The notes beneath the pieces are model-generated. The model searched no databases. It saw nothing but the letters and a program-made list of their open reading frames with translations, and had not been told where the DNA came from. Of a stretch of 64,000 nucleotides of DNA, positions 1 through 11,706 are shown in pieces. The DNA is taken from contig NC_053397.1 of assembly GCF_905171765.1 (NCBI RefSeq), positions 8,251,677-8,315,676 on the forward strand. The letters run 5' to 3'. Source of the stretch: Bufo bufo (Eukaryota > Chordata > Amphibia > Anura > Bufonidae). Position 1 is the first letter of the stretch. The number at the start of each line of letters is the position of its first letter. The translations under genes and the position numbers were made by a program.

Positions 1-1805
1 ATGCTGGCTTCCACCAAATATTGATTGAGGCCTACGATATACCTGCTTCCACAAAATACAGATTGAGGGGTGCGATATAACTGCTTCCACCAAATATTAA
101 TTGAGGCCTATGATACACCTGCTTCCACAAAATATTGCTTAAGGGGATTGATATGCCTACTTCCAACAAATATTGATTAAGAAGTTCTATATACCTGCTT
201 CCACAAAATACAGATTGAGGGGTGCGATATACCTGCTTCCACAAAATATTGATTAAGGGGTTTGATATACCTGCTTCCACAAAATACAGATTGAGGGGTG
301 CGATATACCTGCTTCAACCAAATATTGATTAAGGGGGTTTGATATACCTGCTTCCACCAAATACTAATTGAGGACTGCAATATACCTGCTTCAACAAAAT
401 ACTGATTGAGGGGTGTGATATAACTGCTTCCCCAATATATTGATTAAGGGGTTATATATACCTGTTTATACAAAATACAGATTGAGGGGTGCGATATACC
501 TGCTTCCACCAAATATTGATTAAGGGGCTCTATATACCTGCTTCCACAAAATTCTGATTGAGGGGTTCGATATACCTGCTTCCACAAAGTACTGATTAAG
601 GGGTTTGATATACCTGCTTCTACAAAATACTGATTGAGGGGTGCAATATACCTGCTTCCACAAAATACTGATTGAGGGGTGCAATTTACCTGCTTCCACA
701 AAATACTGATTAAGGGGATTGAGATACCTGCTTCCACCAAAAATTGATTGAGGCCTGCGATACACCTGCTTCCACAAAATATTGATTAAGGGGATTGATA
801 TACCTGCTTCCAACAAATATTGATTGAGGCCTGCGATACACCTGCTTCCACAAAATACTGATTAAGGGGTTTGATATACCTGCTTTCAGAAAATACTGAT
901 TGAGGGGTGCGATATACCTGCTTCTACCAAATATTGATTAAGAAGTTCTATATACCTGCTTCCACAAAATACAGATTGAGGGTGCGATATACCTGCCTCC
1001 AAAAAATACTGATTAAGGGTTTTTTATATACCTGTTTCCACAAAAAAACTGATTGAGGGGTGCGATATACCTGCTTCCACCAAATATTGATTAAGAAGTT
1101 TTATATAACTGCTTCCACAAAATAAAGATTGAGGGGTGTGATATACCTGCCTCTACAAAATACTGATTAAGAGGTTTTTATATACCTGCATCCACAAAAT
1201 ACTGATTTAGGGGTGTGATATACCTGCTTCCACCAAATATTGATTAAGGGGTTCTATATACCTGCTTCCACAAAATACTGATTGACGGGTGCAATATACC
1301 TGCTTCCACCAAATATTGATTAAGGGGTTCTATATACCTGCTTCCACAAAATACTGATTAAGTGGATTGATATACCTGCTTCCACCAAATATTGATTGAG
1401 GCCTGCGATACACCTGCTTCCACAAAATACTGATTAGGGGGTTTGATATACCTACTTCCACAAAATACCGATTGAGGGGTGCGATATACCTGCTTTCACA
1501 AAATACTGATTGAGGGGTGCGATTTACCTGCTTCCATCAAATATTGATTAAGGGGATTGATATACCTGCTTCCACCAAATATTGATTGAGGGTTGCAATA
1601 TACCTGCTTCCACAAAATACTGAATGGGTTTAATATACCTGCTTCAACAAAATACAGATTGTGGGTTGCAATATATTTCTGCTTCCACCAAATATTGATT
1701 AAGGTGTTCTATATACCTGCTTCCACAAAATACTGATTAAGGGGTTTAATATACCATCTTCCACCAAATACTAATTGAGGCCTGAGATATTCCTGCTTCC
1801 CCAAA
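1..1805. repeat. 38-bp minisatellite array
   Basis: About 47 tandem copies of a roughly 38-39 bp unit fill the left edge of the window and probably continue beyond it. Each unit contains the blocks GATATACCTGCTTCCAC, AAATAYTGATT and RAGGGGT. Copies differ by scattered substitutions and one-base indels (GAGGGG versus AAGGGG, CACAAAA versus CACCAAA), so the array is old or heterogeneous. The short minus-strand open frames here repeat a VEAGIS-like peptide only because the unit lacks stops in that direction. I see no gene. Confidence 0.93.
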
Positions 1806-1848
1806 TTCTGCTCTTCTCTAGGGACTTTGGCACAGAATAATTTTGAAA

Positions 1849-2912
1849 ATGATAGGCAGAGGAAGAGGCAGGCCGTTCCGCAGGGGTGGTAGGGGTCGGG
1901 CAGGTGCACCAGGCTGGAGCCTAAGTGGGAAGTTGGAGAAGGTGCGTGCGATTATGTCAAATGACACACCAGAGTTGGTTGAGTGGCTCACTCAGCCTTC
2001 CGCTTCTGCACCCTTCTCATCTTCTGTATCTGCACCCTCCTCACTCTCTGCTGTGTGCACCCCCAAAGACACCACCACCATAGCCCCTCCACTCGAGTCA
2101 GAGGTATTATTTTCCAATCCATTCCCAGACCTTACCGATGCGCAGTCATTCTTGGCATCAGATGAGGAAGAGGAGGTAGCAATGGCCGCCAGCGTTCTGA
2201 CGACAGTACCCAGATCAGCCCAAGGAGGGTGGTCCCCGCTGTTGCTGCCTACTCTGAGATCTCTAATGTCAGTGGTGGTGAAGGTGACGATGACCAGTCA
2301 ATGGACATCACGTGGGTGCCCACAAGAGAGGAAGAGAAGGGGAGTTCAGAGGGAGAGACGGAGCAGAAGATAGGGAGGAGAAGGAGGAGAAGCAGGCAGA
2401 ACTCGCAGTGCACAGGAGGCAAAAAGCAGACTGCAAATGTATCTGGAGCGAGCCATCCACCATGCACAGTCACATCTTGCGCTCCCAGGACGCCGGCACA
2501 TGGCTCCGCAGTGTGGGCTTTTTTTAACCTGTCAGCTGCTGACAAAAGTGTTGACATCTGCAGCCTGTGGTGTCAACGCATAAGTTGCGGTAAGCCCAAC
2601 ACTCACCTAGGGACGACCGCCTTAAGAAGGCACCTGACCTCACATCACCGAGCCCAGTGGGAGCAACGCCATCGGAACCCACAAAGCCAAACTCCCGGCG
2701 CTCCACGTCCTGCTTCTTCTCCTGCTCCTCCCATTTGTCCTCCACTCCACCTTCCACTGTGCTGTCGTCGTGTTCATCTGGCAGAAGGCAGGCTTCTGTG
2801 GCCCAAATGTTCGAGCGTAAAAAGTTGATGACGCCGGATAACCCTCTTGCCCAACGGCTGACCGCTGGCTTGTTGGAACTGCTAGCTCGCCAACTACTGC
2901 CATATAAACCTT
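1849..2912 (+). pseudogene. hAT transposase N-terminal remnant with BED finger
   Basis: This is the broken start of a hAT-superfamily transposase. From ATG 1849 the frame gives an RGG-like basic stretch (GRGRGRPFRRGGRGR) and then a DTPELVEWL segment and an acidic patch (DEEEE). Around 2165-2240 the coding sense shifts to another frame. That frame carries a BED-type zinc finger at about 2505-2650, with the aromatic AVWAFF start, a CSLWC cysteine pair and an LRRHLTSHH histidine end. A second shift near 2650-2790 leads to SVAQMFERKK followed by PLAQRLTAGLLELLARQ, the helix that normally follows the BED finger in hAT proteins. Similarity ends near 2910, so the RNase H-like catalytic core and dimerisation region are absent. 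BED fingers bind DNA; hAT proteins excise and insert elements in the nucleus. With two frameshifts and the truncation it cannot make an active enzyme. A BED-containing host gene is possible but less likely, given the frame breaks and lack of exon structure. Confidence 0.72.
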
Positions 2913-3070
2913 TTAAAAATGCAAAACAATTATTACCAGATCCGTTTTTTCAGGATGACACCGGAGAGACGAATCCGGTATTTCAATGCATTTGTCAGAC
3001 GGATCTGCATCTGGATCCGTCTGACAAATGCCATCAGTTTGCGTCTGGATTGCCGGAATCCTCTGCCTAG
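2913..3070. mobile_element. Short palindromic MITE fragment abutting the hAT remnant
   Basis: An 18-base perfect inverted repeat, GCATTTGTCAGACGGATC at 2988-3005 and its complement at 3014-3031, forms a stem with an 8-base loop. Weaker complementarity extends outward (GAATCCGG and the TTGCCGGAATCC side). The palindrome begins exactly where the hAT coding similarity stops, so it probably inserted into or truncated that remnant. Superfamily not assigned. Confidence 0.6.
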
Positions 3071-3740
3071 GACGTCCTCCTGTTATTTCATTCACCCTTT
3101 CCCCTCAGCTCATTTTGTTAATTACTTTCTCTTATCTCTGGGCTCGCTCTCCTCTATCCGGTTATGTAACATAAAATGACAGCGATGTCTACTTGTGTTG
3201 TTCTTGCCTTGTCTACCATAAGCCGCTCACCTATCTTTCTTTCTGCTTCTCTGCAGGGACTCATCGCCCAGATTTGCACTGAATAATGAATTTCTGCGCT
3301 CAGCACTTGCAGCAGATGCTTCCTCTGATCTGCAGGCTCTAGTTAATGCCGACTATCCCTGATTTCCTGCAAATGTTTGTCCCTAAAACTGTCCCTGGAT
3401 TTAAATATTGATTATTTGCCAAGACAAATATCTCAGTGAAATCTGCTCTGCACGCAGCACAGTGTAACAATGTCTCCAGGAAAGTACTGCGGGGGGTTTA
3501 TATCTCACCCAGATTACTCTTATGGGGGAGATAAAAGGAATCCAGAAGGCTGCGTGGTGTCGGTAGAGTTTGCTGGAGGTGGTTTATTCAGACTTTGTTT
3601 ATGGGCTGCTTTGTTGTTTTCTTTGGGGGGATGGTAGGTAGGATTGGTAGAGGGACTTACCATTCCACCCCTCTCCTGTGCAGCTATTGAGGTGTTTTCA
3701 GGTGTAGTCACTGAGATCATTACTGGAATAAACAGAGGCC
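3071..3740. other. Single-copy DNA, nothing recognised
   Basis: I see no open frame with codon structure, no tandem repeat and no clear transposon end. The segment ends at a MITE that begins at 3744. Confidence 0.5.
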
Positions 3741-3743
3741 TTA

Positions 3744-4069
3744 GGGCTCGTTCACACGTGTGAAGCCCGTGCCGTGGACCGCAAATTGCACTGGCACCGT
3801 CCGTGGGGCAGGCGCATGGGGACATTTAATTGAATGGGTCGGGCGATCCTTCCGTTCCGCAAAAAGATAAAGCAAGTTCTATCTTTTTGCAGTGCGGAAG
3901 CACGGAACGGAACCCCAGAAAATAATCTGTAGAGCTTCCATAGTGTTCCGTTCCGCATCTCCGGACCCATTGAAATGAACGGGTCCGCATTCGTGATGTG
4001 GAATGGCCACATAACAGTGCCCGTGTATTGCGGATCCAACGGGCATCACACGTCCGTGTGAACGAGCCC
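3744..4069. mobile_element. MITE, PIF/Harbinger-like, TTA duplication
   Basis: The 326-bp element has near-perfect terminal inverted repeats GGGCTCGTTCACACG and CGTGTGAACGAGCCC. It is flanked by TTA on both sides (3741-3743 and 4070-4072). A 3-bp TTA/TAA target duplication with GG-starting termini is typical of PIF/Harbinger elements. The interior is rich in GGATCC, CCGTTCCG and GCAAAAAGAT blocks shared with the related MITEs elsewhere in the window. It has no coding capacity. Confidence 0.82.
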
Positions 4070-4207
4070 TTAGTGAGGGTCAGATCCTTGAAGCTGGCAG
4101 ACCCGTCTCCGGTGAAAAGTTTGATCTACATGAGATTTAAACCTACAGTAGGTGAGGTAGAAACCTCCGTTTTGTTAGCGCCCAGAGGGGCCAGGACTTT
4201 GATTTAA

Positions 4208-4348
4208 GGGCTCGTTCACATGACCACAAAAAACGGATGCCGCCCGTGTGCCTTCCGCAAATTACGGAACGCACACGGATGCCGACTATGTTTTGCGGAT
4301 CCGCAATTTGCGGACCGCAAAACACACACCGGTCGTGTGCATGAGGCC
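4208..4348. mobile_element. Short MITE of the same group, TAA duplication
   Basis: The 141-bp element starts GGGCTCGTTCACATGACC and ends GGTCGTGTGCATGAGGCC, with TAA directly on each side (4205-4207 and 4349-4351). The interior has the same GCAAATTGCGGA-type blocks as the copy 140 bp upstream. It is a deletion derivative with no open frame. Confidence 0.78.
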
Positions 4349-4351
4349 TAA

Positions 4352-4804
4352 TAGTGAATTATAGAATGCGCTACAGAGAAAACATTTTTAACATTTCTTT
4401 CGGTGTTTTTAGCATTGTTGGTGTATTTTTACAAATAAAGGCGCGGCGCAAGTGAGGCATTTTCTCTGACGCTCTTTCTCTTAGGCAAGTCTATAGCAGT
4501 TGAAAAATGTCAGAAAACAATTTCTGCATAAAATTATACAATTAAAAACATGGTAAAAAAAAGTTTACATAATAAAAAAAAAAAGAAGGTAAAAATTCCT
4601 GCCATTTTGTGTGTTCACACGGCTTAAAATACACGACCCGCAGATTTCTGCCGCAGATTTTTCCTTCTGATGCTCTGGATGGTTTCGGTTTTCATCACAG
4701 ATTTTAGGCTCGTCGTGGAGTTAAAATCTGTACAACAAAAAAAAAACTAATTTACAGCAGTGCAGATTCCTATCAAAACCTGCAGAAATCCACCTCAACT
4801 TACA
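4352..4804. other. AT-rich spacer before the 51-bp array
   Basis: The segment contains A-rich runs near 4555-4585 and 4738-4747 and no coding or repeat structure that I recognise. Confidence 0.45.
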
Positions 4805-6130
4805 CAGCACCAGACTCCTAGTGGTGCCCATAGTGCCAGCCTTAGTTACATACAGTAGCACCAGACTCCTAGTGGTGCCCATAGTGCCAGCCTTAGTTAC
4901 GTACAGTAGCACCAGACTCCTAGTGGTGCCCATAGTGCCAGCCTTAGTTACATACAGTAGCACCAGACTTGTAGTGCCCATAGTGCCAGCCTTAGTTACG
5001 TACAGTAGCACCAGACTCCTAGTGGTGCCCATAGTGCCAGCCTTAGTTACATACAGTAGCACCAGACTCCTAGTGGTGCCCATAGTGCCAGCCTTAGTTA
5101 CATACAGTAGCACCAGACTCCTAGTGGTGCCCATAGTGCCAGCCTTAGTTACATACAGTAGCACCAGACTCCTAGTGGTGCCCATAGTGCCAGCCTTAGT
5201 TACATACAGTAGCACCAGACTTGTAGTGCCCATAGTGCCAGCCTTAGTTACATACAGTAGCACCAGACTCCTAGTGGTGCCCATAGTGCCAGCCTTAGTT
5301 ACATACAGTAGCACCAGACTCCTAGTGGTGCCCATAGTGCCAGCCTTAGTTACATACAGTAGCACCAGACTCCTAGTGGTGCCCATAGTGCCAGCCTTAG
5401 TTACATACAGTAGCACCAGACTCCTAGTGGTGCCCATAGTGCCAGCCTTAGTTACATACAGTAGCACCAGACTCCTAGTGGTGCCCATAGTGCCAGCCTT
5501 AGTTACATACAGTAGCACCAGACTCCTAGTGGTGCCCATAGTGCCAGCCTTAGTTACATACAGTAGCACCAGACTCCTAGTGGTGCCCATAGTGCCAGCC
5601 TTAGTTACATACAGTAGCACCAGACTCCTAGTGGTGCCCATAGTGCCAGCCTTAGTTACATACAGTAGCACCAGACTCCTTGTGGTGCCCATAGTGCCAG
5701 CCTTAGTTACATACAGTAGCACCAGACTCCTTGTAGTGCCCATAGTGCCAGCCTTAGTTACATACAGTAGCACCAGACTCCTAGTGGTGCCCATAGTGCC
5801 AGCCTTAGTTACATACAGTAGCACCAGACTCCTAGTGGTGCCCATAGTGCCAGCCTTAGTTACATACAGTAGAACCAGACTCCTAGTGGTGCCCATAGTG
5901 CCAGCCTTAGTTACATACAGTAGCACCAGACTCCTAGTGGTGCCCATAGTGCCAGCCGTAGTTACATACAGTAGAACCAGACTCCTAGTGGTGCCCATAG
6001 TGCCAGCCTTAGTTACATACAGTAGCACCAGACTCCTAGTGGTGCCCATAGTGCCAGCCTTAGTTACATACAGTAGAACCAGACTCCTAGTGGTGCCCAT
6101 AGTGCCAGCCTTAGTTACATACAGTAGCCC
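4805..6130. repeat. 51-bp minisatellite array, open on both strands
   Basis: About 26 tandem copies of a 51-bp unit are present, with a few 48-bp variants (for example near 4970 and 5220) that lose 3 bp. Blocks include CCTAGTGGTGCCCATAGTG, CCAGCCTTAGTTACATACAG and TAGCACCAGACT. Copies are nearly identical, which suggests recent expansion or strong homogenisation. Because 51 and 48 are multiples of three and the unit lacks stops, one frame on each strand stays open for about 459 codons. The predicted peptides are pure 17-residue repeats and I do not treat them as genes. Confidence 0.96.
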
Positions 6131-6454
6131 ATCAGATGCGGTGCCAGGGTCTCAAAAGATCCGGGGCCCAAGCCCCAATGAATATGGCCCAGTTCTCTAA
6201 GTCGTCGTCATCCTCTCCCAACCTGTAGCCCCCACAGTGTTATCCTGCTGCTCGCTGTGCTCCCCGGTACCCCCAAAGTAGAAATAATGCAGATCTATAA
6301 GTCCCTCCTATAGAGCCCCCAGTAGTAATAAGAACGCCTAATGTCCCTGGATTTCTAATACCCCTACAGTGCCCCCAGTATTTATACTGCCCCCTTCTGT
6401 TATAATGCTCACCCTGAAGTGCCCCTGTAGTTAGATTCCTCCCTCCACCATACA
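6131..6454. other. Spacer between tandem arrays
   Basis: Low-complexity C-rich DNA with loose short repeats such as CCCCCAGTA and AATAATA. No gene is seen. Confidence 0.4.
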
Positions 6455-6935
6455 GTCCCATGTAAATAACATCACACCATCTCACCTGCCCCCTCCAATA
6501 TACAGTCCTATGTAAATAACATCACTCTCTATCTACAGTCCCCTCCAAAATACAGTCCCAAGTTAATAATATCACCCCCTCCCCAGCTGCCTTCAACATG
6601 CAATCCCATGTAAACATCACCCCCTCAACATTGAATCCCATGTAAATAACATTATTCCCCCCCACCAGCCACGTTCAACATACAGTCCCATGTAAATAAC
6701 ATCATTCCCCCCACCAGCCACCTTCAACATACAGTCCCATGTAAATAACATCACTCCCTCCCACAGCTGCTTCCAACATACAGTCCCATGTAAATAACAT
6801 CACTCCCTCCCACAGCTGCTTCCAACATACAGTCCCATGTAAATAATATCACTCCCTCCCCCAGCCCCCGCCAACATACAGTCCCATGTAAATAACATCC
6901 CTCCCTTCAGCCCTAACATACAGTCCCAGTTAAAT
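6455..6935. repeat. 49-bp degenerate tandem repeat
   Basis: Roughly nine imperfect copies share ACATACAGTCCCATGTAAAT and AACATCACTCCCTCC. Three adjacent copies beginning at 6727, 6776 and 6825 are exactly 49 bp apart and nearly identical. Outer copies are diverged and of variable length, so the centre looks like the youngest part. Confidence 0.82.
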
Positions 6936-8381
6936 AACCACTACTCCCAGCATTGCTCTGTCTCCCTTCACTTACCTCTCCTCATGTAGCAGACCTCACC
7001 ACAGCTTCTTCTCCTCTTCACTGCCGTCCATTTCTGCACTGGTCACATGATGGTGACATCCTCACAGGTCCTTCTCAACCACTGTCTGTTTTACTGGTCA
7101 CATGACCTGTGATGTCATCACAGGTCCTTCAGCTCAGTTGTATTGCCGTCCTGAGGACTTACAGTTGTATCTATCTGGCAGGCAGGACATTCGAGGCCTG
7201 GGACAAAACATCAGGGGCCCAGGCCCTGAGTGTTTTAACCCAGCAACGCCCCTGGTGTCCATAGTGCCAGCTCCAGTAGTACCAGCCCTAGATACATGGC
7301 ACCAGACTCAGGGCGCCCCTCCAGGCCGGTGTCAGGGGTCTACTCCTGTGTTAATGCACCCCCTCCATTCTTCTTCCCTGTTGATTGGTGTTAACCAGCA
7401 TGGCGCCGGCACATCTATTACACCTGTCACTTTCCGATGGAGAATTCTGGATTTTCTGCATTCTCATTTATATCTCTGCCATTAACCTCTCCCTCTGTTC
7501 AGTAATTACATGACCTGTCATGTCGCCTGGATATTAATGAATTCCCTCTCCTTGTCTTTGTAGGGTACAGAACGAGGTGACGGCGTCTCTGCCGAATTAG
7601 GACCTTTTTTTTAAAATACCAACTAAATTTTAAACTGGGCGGTTTAACCCCTTCACCACCCGGTCTAAAGGCACAAGAGTCAGGCGTCAGGTCCCCACTT
7701 GGCCACTAAGAGGTTAAAGTCGTCTGTAAGACAGGATCCTCGCTCAGGATCAATATCCTCGGCTCGCTGAAGGGAATTTCTGCTCATAAAGATAATGAAA
7801 TAAGAAAGACCTGAGAGTGACAGGTAGCTGCCGTGTCCCGGGGACAGACGGATGGAGGACAGAGATAGATCGCTCCAGCTTTAATTAACAGACAGGTCGT
7901 TACCCTAATCCGAAGGTGAAGTGCGCGGCGGCGGCGAGGCGCCGTGTAGGGCGGCCATTACTGACCAGGGCGCTGATATTGTCGCAGTCTGGACGCGAAC
8001 AGCCGACCATCTCCCAGACGGGAGGTGAAGTGATGACCCTGTGCGAATGGAAACATTCATTTACATGACTGGATACAATGTATCCAGCAACGTGACGAGG
8101 CCGCCAGGCGCAGGTGTCACCGCCGCGCAGGATACCATTTTGTTCCTATGGAGGACTCGGTTTCGGTGTGAAATTCTCCAGTTTCATGTCTCCAGGTCCA
8201 GTCTATTGATTATAGGACCACTGACCCCATCCCCGCTGGACCCTAGGGGCCACATACACGGTCATTAGTGGTATCAGTCCATGCCCTTCTACCCTCATAG
8301 AACGGTTCTTCTGGGCCAAAAACTGGACCTTTGCTTAGAATATACTATTGGTACTGGGAGCAGAAGAGTGAAATCAGAGGC
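6936..8381. other. Mostly single-copy DNA with a GC-rich island
   Basis: The first part (7020-7140) has short repeated motifs GGTCACATGA and ACAGGTCCTTC. From about 7740 to 8030 the sequence is compositionally balanced and free of repeats. It includes GCTTTAATTAACAG and a CpG-rich GCGGCGGCGAGGCGCCG stretch, which gives it the look of conserved noncoding DNA. I found no convincing exon; the open frames are short with no recognisable family. Confidence 0.4.
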
Positions 8382-8743
8382 TTAAAGGGCACCCACTAGC
8401 AGGTATACCACCTGGTAGGGCTGATCCTGCTGATAGATAAATAATACCTGTCTTGTGGAAATCGTTTCCCAAGGGGAAAAAAAAATTATATTCTTTATGC
8501 AAATATGGACTTCAATGCACCGATGGGTGGAGCTTAGCGCCTCAGTGCACCTCAGCTTTCCAGTGCCCCCCCCCCCCCCCAGGTGCACTGAAGTCCTCAT
8601 TTGCATAGAGAATAAAAGTATTTTTTTTTAGGCACATACAAACGATTTTTACAAGCCAGGTGTCACTTTAATCAGCAGGGTCAACCCTATCAGACAATAT
8701 TACTGGCATGTTGGGGTTGATCCTGCTGACAGGTGCTTTTTAA
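8382..8743. mobile_element. TTAA-flanked MITE (Kolobok/T2-like)
   Basis: The left end reads TTAAAGGGCACC followed by AGCAGG. The right end is the complement of TTAAAAAGCACCTGTCAGCAGG, giving degenerate inverted termini anchored on TTAA at 8382-8385 and 8740-8743. TTAAAGG termini are typical of Kolobok/T2-type elements of frogs. Internal A-rich and C-rich runs (8476-8486 and 8567-8580) interrupt it. Noncoding. Confidence 0.6.
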
Positions 8744-8787
8744 CTTGAAGCTGCCAGGCCCCAATGTAAAATCTGTACCACGTGCCA

Positions 8788-9216
8788 TTAAAGGGGTTAT
8801 CCGGGAAATGATAATGATCAATGCTTATCACGAGCTGCAACTAGACCATGTGACTGATGTACAGTGATGTCACTGGGCACATGACTGATGGAACAGTGAT
8901 GTCACTGGCCACATGACTGATGTACAGTGATGTCACTGACCACATGACCGATGTACAGTGATGTCACTGACCACATGAACGATGTACAGTGATGTCACTG
9001 ACCACATGACCAATGTACAGTGATGTTACTGGCCACATGACTGATGTACAGTGATGTCACTGGCCACATGACTGATGTACAGTGATGTCACTGGCCTAGG
9101 AAGAGGCTTCAGCACTCAAGGCCTCTTCTAACAGCTGATTAATAGGGGCCCCGGGTGTCGGACCCCCCACCGATCTGATATTGATGATCTATCCTGAGGA
9201 ATTATAAGAGTACAGA
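8788..9216. mobile_element. TTAAAGGGGTTATCC MITE carrying a 31-bp array
   Basis: The left terminus TTAAAGGGGTTATCCGGGAA is the abundant frog Kolobok-type MITE end. The right portion (GATATTGATGATCTATCCTG, about 9176-9196) belongs to the same element type and would normally be followed by the complementary terminus, which is missing here. The middle has been expanded by the array at 8845-9095. I recognise the element by terminus and interior motifs only. Confidence 0.55.
8845..9095. repeat. 31-bp tandem repeat inside a MITE
   Basis: About eight copies of a 31-bp unit with the blocks CACATGACTGATGTACAGTG and ATGTCACTGGC are present. Copies differ by single substitutions (CTGATG, CCGATG, ACGATG, CCAATG). 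Flanking sequence on both sides belongs to one MITE, so the array is an internal expansion of it. Confidence 0.88.
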
Positions 9217-9810
9217 TGCAGCAATTGTTGGGTTAAATTCCCTTGTACTGAAGCATTGTGTCAAGTTACCAGTTGCTACCTCTGTATACCAGGAAATCTG
9301 TGTTTTCATTACAATTCCCAATCCCTTTAAGAGTGACCTGAAAGGGGTCCACCCTACACATGCAGGGTCCCAACATCTGCCTTCACCATTTACCGCCATA
9401 TAGTCATGAATCTATGTGACCCCTTCCCAGACTTGCTGAAATTGTACTAAAAAAAACACTCAGATTTCTGGAAGAATAAGGAAACTTCTCTAAACCTTTC
9501 AGGGCGGGTGGCGGCGCGGCAGGTAATGGCGCCTCCATGTCCTCCAAGGCTTCTCCTTGACTTTGCCAATCAATAGTTAATAATTAACTCTGTGTTTCTT
9601 CTTGTACAAATTACCCTCGGAGGCCCCAGGTGCCCACAGCCCGTCTCTCCTTTGGTAATGTCAGCTGTTTAATATTAAACAGTCCTTCAGGGACGGGGCC
9701 CGGACGGAGGAGCCGCCATCACACAGGAGAAATCTGCATATAAAAGACAAGGCACAACGCAAATATCAGAGGCAAAGCCGCAAAACAGAAGATGTCTATG
9801 TGTGTATACT
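9217..9810. other. Single-copy DNA, possible conserved island
   Basis: 9490-9790 is repeat-free and balanced in composition. It contains ATTAATAATTAACTCTG-like homeobox-style cores and GCTGTTTAATATTAAACAG, a short palindrome. No coding frame is convincing. It could be conserved noncoding sequence, but only alignment to other frogs can tell. Confidence 0.35.
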
Positions 9811-11706
9811 CACCTCTCCTCCTGAGTACATCCTCACCTCTCCCTCCCCTGAGTGCATCCTCACCTCTCCCTTCCCTGAGTGCATCCTCACCTCTCCCTT
9901 CCCTGAGTGCATCCTCACCTCTCCCTTCCCTGAGTGCATACTCACCTCTCCTGAGTGCATCCTCACCTCTCCCCCTGAGTATATCCTCACCCCCTCCTCT
10001 TCTGAGTGCATCCTCACCTCTCCTCCTAAGTGCATCTTCACCTCTCCCTTCCCTGAGTGCATCCTCACCTCTCTTCCTAAATGCATCCTCACCTCTCCTC
10101 TTCTGAGCGCATCCTCACCTCTCCTCCTAAGTGCATCTTCACCTCTCCCTTCCCTGAGTGCATCCTCACCTCTCTTCCTAAATGCATCCTCAACTCTCCT
10201 CCTGAGTGCATCCTTCCTCTGAGTGCATCCTCACCTCTCCCTCCAGAGTGTATCCTCACCTCTCCTGAGTGCATCCTCTGCTCTCCCTCCTGAGTGCATC
10301 CTCTGCTCTCCCTCCTGAGTGCATCCTCTGCTCTCCCTCCTGAGTGCATCCTCTGCTCTCCCTCCTGAGTGCATCCTCTGCTCTCCCTCCTGAGTGCATC
10401 CTCACCTCTCCCTCCTGAGTGCATCCTCTGCTCTCCCTCCTGAGTGCATCCTCTGCTCTCCCTCCTGAGTGCATCCTCTGCTCTCCCTCCTGAGTGCATC
10501 CTCTGCTCTCCCTCCTGAGTGCATCCTCTGCTCTCCCTCCTGAGTGCATCCTCAGCCCTCCCTCCTGAGTGCATCCTCAGCCCTCCCTCCTGAGTGCATC
10601 CTCAGCCCTCCCTCCTGAGTGCATCCTCAGCCCTCCCTCCTGAGTGCATCCTCAGCCCTCCCTCCTGAGTGCATCCTCAGCCCTCCCTCCTGAGTGCATC
10701 CTCAGCCCTCCCTCCTGAGTGCATCCTCAGCCCTCCCTCCTGAGTGCATCCTCAGCCCTCCCTCCTGAGTGCATCCTCAGCTCTCTCTCCTGAGTGCATC
10801 CTCACCTCTCCTGAGTGCATCCTCAGCTCTCCCTCCTGAGTGCATCCTCAGCTCTCCCTCCTGAGTGCATCCTCAGCCCTCCCTCCTGAGTGCATCCTCA
10901 GCCCTCCCTCCTGAGTGCATCCTCAGCCCTCCCTCCTGAGTGCATCCTCAGCCCTCCCTCCTGAGTGCATCCTCAGCTCTCCCTCCTGAGTGCATCCTCA
11001 GCTCTCTCTCCTGAGTGCATCCTCACCCCTCCCTCCTGAGTGCATCCTCAGCCCTCCCTCCTGAGTGCATCCTCAGCTCTCCCTCCTGAGTGCATCCTCA
11101 GCCCTCCCTCCTGAGTGCATCCTCACCTCTCCCTCCTGAGTGCATCCTCAGCCCTCCCTCCTGAGTGCATCCTCAGCCCTCCCTCCTGAGTGCATCCTCA
11201 GCCCTCCCTCCTGAGTGCATCCTCAGCCCTCCCTCCTGAGTGCATCCTCAGCCCTCCCTCCTGAGTGCATCCTCAGCTCTCCCTCCTGAGTGCATCCTCA
11301 GCCCTCCCTCCTGAGTGCATCCTCAGCTCTCCCTCCTCCATCCTCAGCCCTCCCTCCTGAGTGCATCCTCAGCCCTCCCTCCTGAGTGCATCCTCAGCCC
11401 TCCCTCCTGAGTGCATCCTCACCTCTCCCTCCTGAGTGCATCCTCAGCTCTCCCTCCTCCATCCTCAGACCTCCCTCCTGAGTGCATCCTCAGCCCTCCC
11501 TCCTGAGTGCATCCTCAGCCCTCCCTCCTGAGTGCATCCTCAGCTCTCCCTCCTCCATCCTCAGCCCTCCCTCCTGAGTGCATCCTCAGCCCTCCCTCCT
11601 GAGTGCATCCTCAGCCCTCCCTCCTGAGTGCATCCTCAGCCCTCCCTCCTGAGTGCATCCTCACCTCTCCCTCCTGAGTGCATCCTCAGCTCTCCCTCCT
11701 CCATCC
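9811..11706. repeat. 25-bp minisatellite array
   Basis: About 75 copies of a 25-bp unit built from TGAGTGCATCCTCAGC and CCTCCCTCC. The left third (9811-10260) is more diverged, with variants based on TCACCTCTCC and unequal unit lengths. 10260-10550 is dominated by a CTCTGCTCTCCC variant, and from 10550 onward by CTCAGCCCTCCC. This ordered variant map shows local homogenisation. Three short CTCCTCCATCCTCAG deletion units recur near 11337, 11457 and 11550, suggesting duplication of a roughly 100-bp block. The open frames within are repeat artefacts. Confidence 0.95.

Noticed and set aside
4721..6200. 459-codon open frames on each strand
   Set aside because: By-product of a 51-bp stop-free unit; pure 17-residue repeats.
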